Source: Arthrobacter methylotrophus (lineage in GTDB: Bacteria; Actinomycetota; Actinomycetes; Actinomycetales; Micrococcaceae). From it: a stretch of DNA of 64,000 nucleotides. The DNA lies in NCBI RefSeq assembly GCF_039539965.1, contig NZ_BAABED010000001.1, positions 4,092,001 to 4,156,000 on the forward strand, given 5' to 3'. The first letter of the stretch is position 1, and each line of letters opens with the position of its first letter. Shown in pieces: positions 26,197 through 35,895 of this stretch. Both the position numbers and the translations under genes were made by a program. The notes beneath the pieces are model-generated. The model searched no databases. It was not told where the DNA came from and was given only the letters and a program-made list of their open reading frames with translations.

Positions 26197-26532
26197 TTAC
26201 GCCGCCGCGGCCGCCAGGGCGGCATCCGCCAAGCCAGACCATTCCGAGGAGGACGCAAGGGGTACTTCCACCCAGTCCTTGAAGGGCCGTTTCATGCCTG
26301 AGGGGTCGAAGAGTTCCGCCCCGGGGAGGGCCAAGGCACGGGCATGCTCGGCGGAGTCTTTGCCGAGTTTGAACGCCACATTGTTGCCGTAGAGGCAAGC
26401 GATGGCCTTCTTGTTGAGCATCAGGGAATTGGCGCCGAACATTTGGCCCAGAACCACGCCCGCGTCACCGAGATCCGCGGCCAGGTCCTCGAATGCGGAG
26501 AGGGCGGCAGCAGAAGACTCAGGTTTTTCCAT
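26197..26532 (-). CDS. TfoX N-terminal domain-like protein
   Basis: 111 residues if started at ATG 26532 (MEKPESSAA); the frame is open to 26580 and no clear ribosome site decides. The segment GQMFGANSLMLNKKAIACLY followed by NNVAFKLG is the TfoX N-terminal domain pattern. Proteins with only this domain are widespread and have no proven competence role. Ends with a run of alanines. Confidence 0.8.
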   Translation of the reverse strand: MEKPESSAAALSAFEDLAADLGDAGVVLGQMFGANSLMLNKKAIACLYGNNVAFKLGKDSAEHARALALPGAELFDPSGMKRPFKDWVEVPLASSSEWSGLADAALAAAAA

Positions 26533-26723
26533 ACCGGCATCATGCCGGAAGCCAGCCACCGCCGTCGAGAGACCCACCACAGAAGTCCCGATTCACCCCA
26601 CAGGGCCTCGCCGTTCCGGTAGAGTTAACCAGCCCCCAACACTGCACCCAACCCGACCGGCAGCGGCCTACCGCGACCGGCTGGCAAAGTGCGCCTCGCT
26701 ACACGTAGGAGACCTAAGCCCAT

Positions 26724-27356
26724 ATGCAAGACCTGGCGACTGAATCACTCGAAGAGCAGCTCTGGAACCGACGTTTCGAACCCCATATCGCCGAGGTTAC
26801 GGGGCTTTGCGATTCCCTCAAAGAACAGAAGCCGGGCAGCGAAGTCCTCTACGTGGATCCCGCCCACAGCGTTGACGAGTGCCGAATCATCAGCCTTTTC
26901 TCCAACACCCGCACCACCGAGGGCTCTGGCTTCATTGTTCCGGGTGACGCGGACGCCGCCACCCGTTTGTTGGGCATGCAGTGGCAGTTGGGGCTACGTC
27001 CGGAACTCATGATGCCGTGGAACGTGTACCCATGGATCGAGCCCGACGGAGAGCCAGGCAAGCTGACTCCGGCCAACATCACCGAAGGCCTCAAGCCACT
27101 CCTGCGCCTCCTGGCGATCGCACCGCGAACCTCCGCCCTGGTGGCCCACGGCAACGAAGCCCACCGCCTCGCGGACCAGCTCATGAAGGCCGCCCCGCAG
27201 AGCATCCACCGCCGCGGTTTCAAGACGTTCAAGGTCCGCTCGCTGGGCGGCCGCTCCTTCGCCGGTTCGCCCGCCCGCCAGCAGGAGTACCTGGACATCA
27301 TCCACGGCGCCTACGCGGAGGCCATGGCCAGGACCGGCCTCACCCCCGTTTCCTAG
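26724..27356 (+). CDS. Uracil-DNA glycosylase superfamily-like protein
   Basis: 210 residues, soluble. RPELMMPWNVYPWIEPDGEP resembles the UDG superfamily motif around the catalytic loop, and IAPRTSALVAHGNEAHRL is consistent with the core strand-turn region. Related actinobacterial proteins are labelled uracil-DNA glycosylase. The usual catalytic GQDPYH/GEAPG-type sequence is not present in standard form, so enzymatic activity is uncertain. GGAG lies 12 bases before the ATG. Confidence 0.8.
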   Translation: MQDLATESLEEQLWNRRFEPHIAEVTGLCDSLKEQKPGSEVLYVDPAHSVDECRIISLFSNTRTTEGSGFIVPGDADAATRLLGMQWQLGLRPELMMPWNVYPWIEPDGEPGKLTPANITEGLKPLLRLLAIAPRTSALVAHGNEAHRLADQLMKAAPQSIHRRGFKTFKVRSLGGRSFAGSPARQQEYLDIIHGAYAEAMARTGLTPVS

Positions 27357-27362
27357 AACTCA

Positions 27363-27428
27363 CCCAACTGACTCGCACCTAATGTCGTTTTGACGCCTCA
27401 TAGCGACATTAAGTGCGAGTCAGTTGGG
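27363..27428. repeat. 66-bp palindromic repeat, copy B
   Basis: Same layout as copies A and C: ends CCCAACT and AGTTGGG, inner CTCGCA and TGCGAG, loop TTGACGCCTCAT-like. Here the inner arm reads TAATGTCG instead of TTGTTGTCG. It starts six bases after the UDG-like stop, in a convergent gap. Complementarity extends to CAC and GTG outside. Confidence 0.92.
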
Positions 27429-27439
27429 TGGGGAAAGCG

Positions 27440-27479
27440 CGACGGCGACCGTCCACCTTTCGGTGGAGGGCCGCCGTCG
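27440..27479. terminator. Terminator between convergent genes
   Basis: Outer stem CGACGGCG (27440-27447) with CGCCGTCG (27472-27479) and inner stem TCCACC (27452-27457) with GGTGGA (27462-27467) around the loop TTTC. Confidence 0.7.
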
Positions 27480-27496
27480 GTGTCTTGTCAGCAGCC

Positions 27497-27915
27497 TTAG
27501 CCTTCGATCGCTGCCTTAGCGGTGGGATCGGAATCGTTTAGGAACTTCTCGATCCGCTCCGGTTCCTCGGGTTCGCCGATGGCGGCGGATGCCCGGCCGA
27601 GGGAGTACAGCGCCCGCAGGAATCCCCTGTTGGGCTCGTGCTCCCAGGGGATGGGCCCGACGCCGCGCCAACCGTTCCGGCGCAGTGAATCCAGTCCTCG
27701 GTGGTAACCCACGCGCGAATAGGCATAGGAATCGATGGTCCGGCCGTCAGCCCAGGCTTCCTCGGCCAGGATCGCCCACAGCAACGAAGATGTGGGGTAC
27801 TTGGCCACGAGGTCCAGCGCCTCCTGTCCCAGGGCCAGGTGCTGGTACACCTCGGTCTCGGCAGGCAGGAGCGTCGGTTCGGGACCCATCAGGTTCTTGC
27901 GGAATTCGTCGGACA

Positions 27916-27916
<1 letters not shown>
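27497..27916 (-). CDS. DUF3151 family protein
   Basis: 139 residues, soluble and helical. NLMGPEPTLLPAETEVYQHL at the start, SLLWAILAEEAWADGRTIDS in the middle and HRGLDSLRRNGWRGVGPIPW near residue 80 are typical of DUF3151, a conserved actinobacterial family of unknown function. Its ATG shares a base with the stop of the aldolase gene (TAATG), so the two are cotranslated. Confidence 0.9.
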
Positions 27917-28935
<1,019 letters not shown>

Positions 28936-29071
28936 ACTGACTCCTATGCTGATTTTTCGTCTTTGGGTTTTGTTGACCCTGGAGTAGACCTCTACGGCTA
29001 GGCACCATCCTAGCGACTCCGGATCCGGCACCGTGTTTCCGGTCACGGAGCCGGGTAACAGTTGCAGACCT

Positions 29072-29584
29072 TCAGCTCAGATCCCTTCCCCGGGGGTTGA
29101 GGTTTGCGATTGCGGTCGACAAGGCCGTGGCGAATCCGCACCAGAGCGCGTAAGGGGCCAGAGACACGCCGGCACTGCGGTTCAGATTGTAAGTTCGCCG
29201 CACCAAGTCGGCGCTGCTCGCTGTCAGCACGGCACACTCCGCCGCAGCCAGCCAAGGCCGGCGGGCACGCCAGAAGAGCCAACTCCAGGAGGCATTGAGA
29301 ACGAGGTTCACCGCCAAGGCACCGCGGTAGGCGGCTGCTTCCTTTTGCCGGGCTTTGCTGCCGAGGGAACCGGGCGCAAAAGCACTGTTCAACGCTACGG
29401 CGGAACTCGCGGCGAGATCGGCGTAGAGTGCCGTCCACACGAGGGGAAAAGCGATGGGGGGCGGCTGCCAGCTTGGTTTGTGCAGCCGTCGGTACCAGTA
29501 ACCATCCGGATCGGCCGCCAGAGACCCGGCCGCGGCCGTGACTATAGTCGATCCCGCCGTCCACACCAGTGTGGTCAGTTTCAT
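29072..29584 (-). CDS. TspO/MBR family membrane protein
   Basis: 170 residues from ATG 29584, five bases after AAAGGAG; a GTG immediately before is less well spaced. Five membrane segments are expected. The signature around WYRRLHKPSWQPPPIAFPLV and WTALYADLAA fits TspO. Family members bind porphyrins or other hydrophobic ligands and modulate stress and tetrapyrrole metabolism. No tetrapyrrole gene is nearby. Confidence 0.9.
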   Translation of the reverse strand: MKLTTLVWTAGSTIVTAAAGSLAADPDGYWYRRLHKPSWQPPPIAFPLVWTALYADLAASSAVALNSAFAPGSLGSKARQKEAAAYRGALAVNLVLNASWSWLFWRARRPWLAAAECAVLTASSADLVRRTYNLNRSAGVSLAPYALWCGFATALSTAIANLNPRGRDLS

Positions 29585-29660
29585 CACGGCTCCTTTGGCT
29601 CTGCCGCAGTCCTACCCGGAGGCGGGCTGTCACCTGTATCCCTGATTGTACGGCGAAGCG

Positions 29661-30377
29661 CTAAGACACCCGCTGGCCGAAGTTATGGCGCCGAATCCAA
29701 GCGTGCATCGCTATTGCCGCAGCCGACGCCGCGTTCATGGACCGCGTGGAACCATACTGCTCGATCGACAGGGTGGCGACGGCGGCGTCGTGCACCTCAG
29801 GAGTCAGCCCGGGGCCTTCCTGCCCGAACACCAGCACGCAGTTGCGCGGCAGCTCGTAGGTTTCCAGGGGCACGGAATCGGGGAAGATATCGATGCCGAT
29901 GATCGCGAGGCCCTCCCCTTGCGCCCACGTCACGAAGTCTTCCACCGTGGGGTGGTGGCGGATGTGCTGGTAACGGTCGGTGACCATGGCTCCGCGACGG
30001 TTCCACCGGCGTCGTCCGATGATGTGGACCTCCTTGGCAAGGAACGCGTTGGCGGTGCGTACCACAGTGCCGATGTTGAGGTCGTGCTGCCAGTTCTCTA
30101 TGGCGATGTGGAAATCGTGCCGGTGGGCATCCAGGTCAGCCACGATCGCGTCGTGCTTCCAGTATCGGTACTTGTCGACCACGTTGCGGCGGTCGCCGTC
30201 GGATAGCAGGTCCGGGTCCCAATGCTCGCCTTCCGGCCACTCGCCTTCCCAAGGCCCGACGCCGACCTCAGGTTTCGCTTCGAACCCACCCTCGGTGGAG
30301 GAGACAGGAGGCGAGACGGCAGCGGAGTACGGGGCGGAGTCGGCAGGGGCTGGGTTCTGGGGCCGGTCAGTCACCAC
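29661..30377 (-). CDS. SPOUT (TrmH/SpoU) RNA methyltransferase
   Basis: 238 residues with GTG start at 30377 (a second GTG follows). The first 80 residues are charged and variable. The SPOUT domain then shows motif 1 NIGTVVRTANAFLAKEVHII, motif 2 CVLVFGQEGPGL and motif 3 STRSMNAASAAAIAMHAWIR. It should methylate a ribose 2'-OH in tRNA or rRNA using S-adenosylmethionine. The target base is unknown. Confidence 0.92.
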   Translation of the reverse strand: MVTDRPQNPAPADSAPYSAAVSPPVSSTEGGFEAKPEVGVGPWEGEWPEGEHWDPDLLSDGDRRNVVDKYRYWKHDAIVADLDAHRHDFHIAIENWQHDLNIGTVVRTANAFLAKEVHIIGRRRWNRRGAMVTDRYQHIRHHPTVEDFVTWAQGEGLAIIGIDIFPDSVPLETYELPRNCVLVFGQEGPGLTPEVHDAAVATLSIEQYGSTRSMNAASAAAIAMHAWIRRHNFGQRVS

Positions 30378-30480
30378 TCAACCCTAGCCCGGGGCGCCGT
30401 AACGTAGGGCACACGAGTGTCGCGGGAAGCGAAAGATGAAAGACTTGGAACCAGAACAAACCAATACGCGGAGGAAAAGT

Positions 30481-31311
30481 ATGGAGAACGCAACCGAGGC
30501 CCCCAAGAGCTCACCCCTTTACCGCAACGGACACGAAATCGAATGCTGGCTCACGGACATGGACGGTGTTCTGGTCCACGAGAACCAGGCGGTTCCCGGA
30601 GCGGCTGAACTGATCCAGCGCTGGGTGGATACCTCCAAGCGATTCCTCGTGCTCACCAACAACTCCATCTTCACGCCGCGGGATTTGGCGGCGAGGCTGA
30701 GCTCCTCGGGCCTGGAAATTCCGGAGGAAAACATCTGGACCTCGGCCCTGGCCACGGCACAGTTCCTCAAGGACCAAGTGGGCGGCTCGGACTCCGGCAA
30801 CCGCGCCTACACTATCGGTGAGGCAGGGCTCACGACGGCGCTGCACGAGGCTGGCTTCATCCTCACCGACCAGAACCCGGACTTCGTCGTGCTGGGCGAA
30901 ACCCGCACCTACTCTTTCGAAGCCATCACCATGGCTATTCGGCTGATCCTCGCCGGGGCGCGTTTCATCGCCACCAACCCGGATGCCACCGGCCCGTCGA
31001 AGGATGGCCCCATGCCAGCCACGGGCGCCATCGCCGCACTGATTTCCAAGGCGACCGGCCGCGAGCCATACATTGTGGGCAAGCCGAACCCCATGATGTT
31101 CCGTTCCGCGATGAACCAGATCGACGCACATTCAGAAACCACGGCAATGATCGGTGACCGCATGGACACCGACATCATCGCGGGCATGGAAGCCGGACTG
31201 CACACCGTCCTGGTGCTCAGCGGAATCACCCAGCACGAGGACATCGCGGCCTTCCCGTTCCGGCCGAACCAGGTCCTGAACTCTGTCGCGGATCTCAAGA
31301 ACCAGATCTGA
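30481..31311 (+). CDS. HAD-superfamily IIA hydrolase (NagD-like)
   Basis: 276 residues from ATG 30481 (GGAGGAAA upstream; the frame opens at 30436). HAD motifs: ECWLTDMDGVLVHENQAVPG with the nucleophile Asp, FLVLTNNSIFTPRD, IVGKPNPMMF with the catalytic lysine, and AMIGDRMDTDIIAGMEAGLH. It is likely a phosphatase for small phosphorylated metabolites. A tyrosine-phosphatase-like gene follows after 18 bases on the same strand, so they probably form an operon. Confidence 0.93.
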   Translation: MENATEAPKSSPLYRNGHEIECWLTDMDGVLVHENQAVPGAAELIQRWVDTSKRFLVLTNNSIFTPRDLAARLSSSGLEIPEENIWTSALATAQFLKDQVGGSDSGNRAYTIGEAGLTTALHEAGFILTDQNPDFVVLGETRTYSFEAITMAIRLILAGARFIATNPDATGPSKDGPMPATGAIAALISKATGREPYIVGKPNPMMFRSAMNQIDAHSETTAMIGDRMDTDIIAGMEAGLHTVLVLSGITQHEDIAAFPFRPNQVLNSVADLKNQI

Positions 31312-31329
31312 GAAGAAGGGGCCGGTGCC

Positions 31330-32007
31330 ATGGCTGTCCTGAACCTGCGGTCCTTGCCCGGTGGGCGCATCCTCAGGGGTAGTCAGCCGTTTGGGATGGA
31401 CACTGTGGCGACGGCCGCCTTCCTTGAACTGCATGGCATCCAGACGGTGGTGGATCTACGCAGCGGGTACGAACGCACCATCGTGCCCTGGCAACTGACC
31501 AACGGCGCAGTGGAGCTTGTGGAAAACCCCCTCGACCCGCGGATCGCCTCGGCCGGTCTCGAATCGATCCACACAGCCGAAGATCTCGGGGAGCTTTACG
31601 TGGGCTGGGTACGCGCGCGCCCCGATTGGGTGGCGGAGTCGCTGCGTCCTGCGGCCCAAGGCAAGCGGACGCTGATCCACTGCTCGCTCGGCAAGGACCG
31701 CACCGGCGTCGTATCCGCTTTGGCGCTCCTCGCGACGGGTACTGATCGTGCGGCGGTTGTGGCCGACTACTCCGCAAGCACCGCCGCCCTTCCCGCGATG
31801 CTTGAGACCATGGCAGCGGCGTGGCGGTTGGCCGTCCCGGAGATTCCGGAGGACGCGTTCAGTCCCTCGCTCATGCTTCTGCAATCCCCCCAAGCAGCAA
31901 TGGAATACTTCCTGGGCGTGTTCGGCCACGAGTTCGGCAGCGCAGCAGACTACCTCCACGACGCCGGCCTCACGGGTGCCGAGCTGGATGGCCTGCGGCG
32001 CAGCTAG
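31330..32007 (+). CDS. Tyrosine-protein phosphatase-like protein
   Basis: 225 residues. The active-site loop is IHCSLGKDRTGVVSAL (CX5R; Cys as nucleophile, Arg as phosphate binder), with the upstream VVDLRSGYER and the N-terminal SLPGGRILRGSQP. This pattern matches the bacterial tyrosine phosphatase 3 family (PtpB/LipA-like), which act on phosphotyrosine or phosphoinositides. No signal peptide. It follows the HAD gene and ends 21 bases from the convergent hydrolase. Confidence 0.9.
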   Translation: MAVLNLRSLPGGRILRGSQPFGMDTVATAAFLELHGIQTVVDLRSGYERTIVPWQLTNGAVELVENPLDPRIASAGLESIHTAEDLGELYVGWVRARPDWVAESLRPAAQGKRTLIHCSLGKDRTGVVSALALLATGTDRAAVVADYSASTAALPAMLETMAAAWRLAVPEIPEDAFSPSLMLLQSPQAAMEYFLGVFGHEFGSAADYLHDAGLTGAELDGLRRS

Positions 32008-32028
32008 GGGTTCTTTAGGGAGCGGTGG

Positions 32029-33081
32029 TCAGTAGAACACCACGCGCGGGCCGGCCCGGGGTGGCGGAAATAGCTCGTTCTCGAGGTCCTCGATAATCGG
32101 GTTGTAGACGAAGGGATTCCACTGGGGGCTCGCATGGGTAGGGCGGGCGCCGTCGGTCCTGAGGCCAGTGGAGGCCATGTTGAGCGGGAAAGTTTTGGCC
32201 CACGCAGCCCGGGCAGTCTCGTAGTTCACCGTGTCATCGCGGGGGTTTCCGATAAAAGCCATGCGGGTATCCCCCAGCCTGTCGGTGAACCGGGTGCCGT
32301 CGAAGTGGTAAATGTAGTCCGATTCGCTCTGGATCAGGACGCTCGAGGGTGCGATCGGCGAGAGTTGCTCCAGGGTCTGGTCCCAGATCTGCCCCCACGT
32401 GCGTTCGTGCTTGTTCACCACGCGCTCGCCCAGTTCGTAGCCGCCCCGAAGGACCGACGGAACCTGGAAGCCGCTCTCGTACAAGAACACAACGCCGTCG
32501 AACCAGCTTTGGTCGAGGATGTCGTACTTACTGAACGGCGACGAATCCAACAAGATCAGCTTCACGCCGATCCCGTTCCGTTCACGCAGGAGCGCCGCCA
32601 CTTCAGTGGCCAGCATCCCACCGAAACTGTGGCCGTAGAAATAGAGCGTGTTCAGCTTCCGCTCATTGATGTAGTCGGCGACGGTGTCGACTACATCGGA
32701 CACGTCCAACCCCAGGTTGGAATACCCGACGGCGGCCAACTGACCCCGCTGATGGAGCGAACCCCGAAGTGAGTTGAGGATCCATTGGGCCTCTTCCCAG
32801 CTGGTCTTGTAACCGGGGAAGAGAATCCAGCTCGAATTGGGGTAGGAGGAATCAGCGAAGTCGTCACCTACCGGAAGAATCTTGGTGACGCGACGCTCTG
32901 CCTGGACCTGGCGGGTAAACAGCATGTCCGCCGCGAGGGCCGTGGAAGCACCCGCGCCAATGAGGAAGGAGCGACGGGAAAAACTCTTGAGCTCGGCAGC
33001 ATGGCGGAGGACCTGGGCAGGGGAGCCCGGGTCCTGCCAGCGCTGCTGCTTCCGGGGGAATTTCCCGGCCCGAAGGTTCAC
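32029..33081 (-). CDS. Tat-exported alpha/beta hydrolase-like protein
   Basis: 350 residues with GTG start at 33081. A long basic N-terminus precedes a twin-arginine signal (FSRRSFLIGAGASTALAAD), so export in folded form is likely. The nucleophile elbow YFYGHSFGGMLATEVAALL (GHSFG) marks an alpha/beta hydrolase. LILLDSSPFS follows. The acid and histidine cannot be placed with confidence. Esterase or lipase activity is a guess. Not cotranscribed with pyrE upstream for certain, although both are on the same strand, 72 bases apart. Confidence 0.82.
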   Translation of the reverse strand: MNLRAGKFPRKQQRWQDPGSPAQVLRHAAELKSFSRRSFLIGAGASTALAADMLFTRQVQAERRVTKILPVGDDFADSSYPNSSWILFPGYKTSWEEAQWILNSLRGSLHQRGQLAAVGYSNLGLDVSDVVDTVADYINERKLNTLYFYGHSFGGMLATEVAALLRERNGIGVKLILLDSSPFSKYDILDQSWFDGVVFLYESGFQVPSVLRGGYELGERVVNKHERTWGQIWDQTLEQLSPIAPSSVLIQSESDYIYHFDGTRFTDRLGDTRMAFIGNPRDDTVNYETARAAWAKTFPLNMASTGLRTDGARPTHASPQWNPFVYNPIIEDLENELFPPPRAGPRVVFY

Positions 33082-33153
33082 GCAGCCAGCTTAGGCTTTT
33101 CAGTCCCCGGGCACACGGTCCCGTTCGAAGCTGCCTTGGCTGGGAGTTTGGGG

Positions 33154-33738
33154 TCAGTCGAGTCCCAGCTCGTCCTTGCCGAAAGCGAAGAGGTACGGCA
33201 CGCCGGTTTCGGCTTCGATCTTTTCCTTGGCCCCGGTGTTGCGGTCCACGATGACTGCCACGGCCACCACGTTGCCACCGGCCTTGCGCACGCCTTCGAC
33301 GGCGGTCAGCGCCGAGCCACCGGTGGTGGAGGTGTCTTCGAGAACCACGACGTTGCGGCCTTCCACCGAAGGACCTTCTACCTGCCGTCCCATGCCGTAA
33401 GACTTCTGTGCCTTGCGTACGACGAAGGCGTCAACGGCACGGCCGGCGTCAGCAGCGGCGTGCATCACGGCGGTACCGACCGGGTCCGCACCCATTGTCA
33501 GGCCACCGGCGCACTCAACGTCGATTCCGGCGTCGTCGATCATGGAGAGCATGACCTGGCCAACCAGCTTCGAGGCCTCGTGGTGGAGGGTGATGCGCCG
33601 CAAGTCGATGTAGTAGTCCGCCTCTGCCCCGCTGGACAGGATCACCTTGCCGCGGACAACCGCCAGTTCTGTGATCAATTCAAGGAGGCGGGCACGGGCA
33701 GCGGAGGTGGCGGTGGCAGCATCAGAGGCGACAGTCAT
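33154..33738 (-). CDS. pyrE: Orotate phosphoribosyltransferase
   Basis: 194 residues from ATG 33738; the frame is open further upstream but without family similarity. It converts orotate and PRPP to orotidine monophosphate in pyrimidine synthesis. The PRPP-binding motif NVVVLEDTSTTGGSALTAVE is clear, as are SGAEADYYIDLRR and RKAQKSYGMGRQVEG (flexible catalytic loop). It is separate from other pyr genes in this window. Confidence 0.96.
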   Translation of the reverse strand: MTVASDAATATSAARARLLELITELAVVRGKVILSSGAEADYYIDLRRITLHHEASKLVGQVMLSMIDDAGIDVECAGGLTMGADPVGTAVMHAAADAGRAVDAFVVRKAQKSYGMGRQVEGPSVEGRNVVVLEDTSTTGGSALTAVEGVRKAGGNVVAVAVIVDRNTGAKEKIEAETGVPYLFAFGKDELGLD

Positions 33739-33807
33739 GGTGCCTATTCTACGTAAAGGCGTTGGGCGGAAAGTCCGGCGACGCGCATAGCGCCCTTTGA
33801 CACAATG

Positions 33808-33847
33808 AGAGACTCCCGACACCGGAATTCGGGTGTCGGGAGTCTCT
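33808..33847. terminator. Strong hairpin in a divergent region
   Basis: Perfect 16-bp stem AGAGACTCCCGACACC (33808-33823) with GGTGTCGGGAGTCTCT (33832-33847), followed on the plus strand by TTCT. It lies between divergently transcribed pyrE and the reductase gene, so it ends no visible gene. It could be an attenuator in the reductase leader; a TTGACA is at 33797-33802. Confidence 0.6.
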
Positions 33848-33951
33848 TTCTGTGACGCAAAGGAAATTCCGCGTCGCAGCCCGCGTCGCCAGCCCAGGTC
33901 ACTCACCGTAACCTGGGAAATATCTGCGCCGGAGGCGGTGTTCCCGCACGT

Positions 33952-34593
33952 ATGACAACAATCGGAATCATCGGTGCGGGACACATTGGCAGCCAAGTCG
34001 CTCGCAAAGCGGTCCAGCTCGGCTATGACGTAGTGATCAGCAACTCGCGGGGACCGGAAACCTTGGCGGAACTGGTGACGGAACTGGGCCCACATGCCCG
34101 GGCCGCAACACCGGCCGAGGCAGCAGCGGCCGGCGATTTCGCCGTCGTCACCGTCCCTCTCAAGAGCTACAAAAACATCCCGGTGGAGCCCCTCGCGGAC
34201 AAGATCGTGATCGACACGAACAATTACTACTTCGAGCGGGACGGCCACATTCCGGAACTGGACAAGGGTGAGGCCACCACGGCCGGTCTGCTGCAAGAGC
34301 ACCTGCCCACCTCAAAGGTTGCCAAGGGATTCAACCACATCTATGCAGCGCAGATCACGAGCGACGGCACCCCGCCCGGCACCGAAAACCGCCGCGCATT
34401 GGCCACCGCAAGCGACTTCCCCGAGGCCGCCGAACTCGTGACGAAGCTCTACGACGAGTTCGGCTTCGACACCGTCAACATCGGACCGCTCAATGAGAGT
34501 TGGCGCGTGGAGCGTGACCGCCCGGCCTACGCGGTACGGCAGAACGCGGCCGAGCTCAAGGACAACCTCGCCAAGGCCCCGCGCACCATCTAG
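33952..34593 (+). CDS. F420/NADP oxidoreductase-type dinucleotide-binding protein
   Basis: 213 residues. The N-terminal Rossmann motif TIGIIGAGHIGSQVARKAVQ and VVISNSRGPETLAELV (Ser/Arg after the second strand suggests NADP(H)) match the NADP oxidoreductase, coenzyme F420-dependent family. FAVVTVPLKSYKNIP and KGFNHIYAAQI are typical. The electron partner may or may not be F420. It is preceded by a strong hairpin in its leader region. Confidence 0.9.
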   Translation: MTTIGIIGAGHIGSQVARKAVQLGYDVVISNSRGPETLAELVTELGPHARAATPAEAAAAGDFAVVTVPLKSYKNIPVEPLADKIVIDTNNYYFERDGHIPELDKGEATTAGLLQEHLPTSKVAKGFNHIYAAQITSDGTPPGTENRRALATASDFPEAAELVTKLYDEFGFDTVNIGPLNESWRVERDRPAYAVRQNAAELKDNLAKAPRTI

Positions 34594-34671
34594 CCCTCAG
34601 CGCGCCTTAGCAGGATCGACGACGCCGAGACCCGTGAACTCAGGGGTGGACGCCATAAAGATTCGAAAACT

Positions 34672-35895
34672 TCATGCGGAAACCTCTTTGCGGTCGGCCC
34701 CGGGGTGGGAGGGGGCGTTGCCGGTATGGACCTCCACGTTGTTGTAGTTGCCGGCCACGACGTCAGCGATCAGCACAGAATGGCCCAAGGTGGCCGAGAC
34801 ATACAGGGCACGCACGGTTGCCAAGGCGTTCAGGGCGTCCTGAACCGTGACGCCCGCGGGACGTCCTGCCCGGATCGCCGCGATGATGTCGCGGTACTGC
34901 CGGACATGTCCGGCCGGGTACACCGTGGGATCCAGTGCTTCGACAGTATCGTCGGGGTACTTGGCGAGTTCGACGGCGGCCTGGTTCCCGCTGCCGAGAA
35001 TGCCCATGGCGCTGCTTTGCGAAGGGTCGGCCGCATCGGACGCGTGGAAGTACGCGAGGTCGTCGTTATCGATCACGGCCGAGCCCTTGCTGCCCATGAC
35101 CTGGAGGCGCACCGTCAAACCGGGGTACGCCGCCGTCGTCGCATGCAGCACGGCAAGGGCGCCGGACTCGAAGGTGACGGTGGCTACGGCAGTGTCCTCC
35201 ACCTCAACGCCTTCATGGGCGAGGAGCGCAGTTTTGGCGCTGATCTCAACCGGCTGGCCGAGGAACCACAGGAGAAGATCGACGGTGTGGACGCCTTGGT
35301 TCATAATGGCTCCGCCGCCGTCCATGGCCCAGGTTCCGCGCCAGGCACCCGAATCGTAGTAGCCCTGGCTCCGCCACCAGCTGACAGAGGCGACGGCGGA
35401 GGTCAGCGTGCCGAAGCGTCCGGCCCGGCGGGCCTCGTCCACCACCCGGCTGGCCGGATCGAAGCGGTGCTGGCTGATCACGGTGGCCACCAAGCCCTTG
35501 GCCTCGGCAGCCTTGGCGGCAGCCAGGATTTCGTCCGCCCGACTCAAGTCGACGTCAAGGGGCTTTTCGATCACGACGTGTTTGCCGGCGTCGAGCGCTT
35601 CCAGCGCTTGCTGGATGTGAAGCCCGCTGGGCGTCGCGATGATGACCAGGTCCACGGGGGCGGCGGCGAGCGCCTCTGCCAGTGTCAGGAAGACTGCTGG
35701 CTTCGGGTCGCCTTGGGCTTCGATCTTGGCGGCAATCGCCTCGGAAGCCCCGGGAACCACATCCACAAGCGCGGTGATGACGACTTCCGGAAACTCCCGG
35801 ATCGCGACCGAGTGGGTGCGGCCGATGACGCCACACCCCACGATGGCGGCGTTGATCGGCACTGTGCCGTGGGGATCCACGTTCGCCTGGCTCAT
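34672..35895 (-). CDS. Gfo/Idh/MocA-family oxidoreductase
   Basis: 407 residues. NAD(P)-binding N-terminus AAIVGCGVIGRTHSVAIREF, the EKP motif in HVVIEKPLDVDLSRADEIL, and the C-terminal sugar-binding domain with GGGAIMNQGVHTVDLLLWFL containing the catalytic His. It probably oxidises a sugar, inositol or a 3-keto sugar. It is the last gene of an operon with a sugar importer and a TIM-barrel isomerase-like protein, and overlaps the latter by four bases. Confidence 0.93.
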   Translation of the reverse strand: MSQANVDPHGTVPINAAIVGCGVIGRTHSVAIREFPEVVITALVDVVPGASEAIAAKIEAQGDPKPAVFLTLAEALAAAPVDLVIIATPSGLHIQQALEALDAGKHVVIEKPLDVDLSRADEILAAAKAAEAKGLVATVISQHRFDPASRVVDEARRAGRFGTLTSAVASVSWWRSQGYYDSGAWRGTWAMDGGGAIMNQGVHTVDLLLWFLGQPVEISAKTALLAHEGVEVEDTAVATVTFESGALAVLHATTAAYPGLTVRLQVMGSKGSAVIDNDDLAYFHASDAADPSQSSAMGILGSGNQAAVELAKYPDDTVEALDPTVYPAGHVRQYRDIIAAIRAGRPAGVTVQDALNALATVRALYVSATLGHSVLIADVVAGNYNNVEVHTGNAPSHPGADRKEVSA

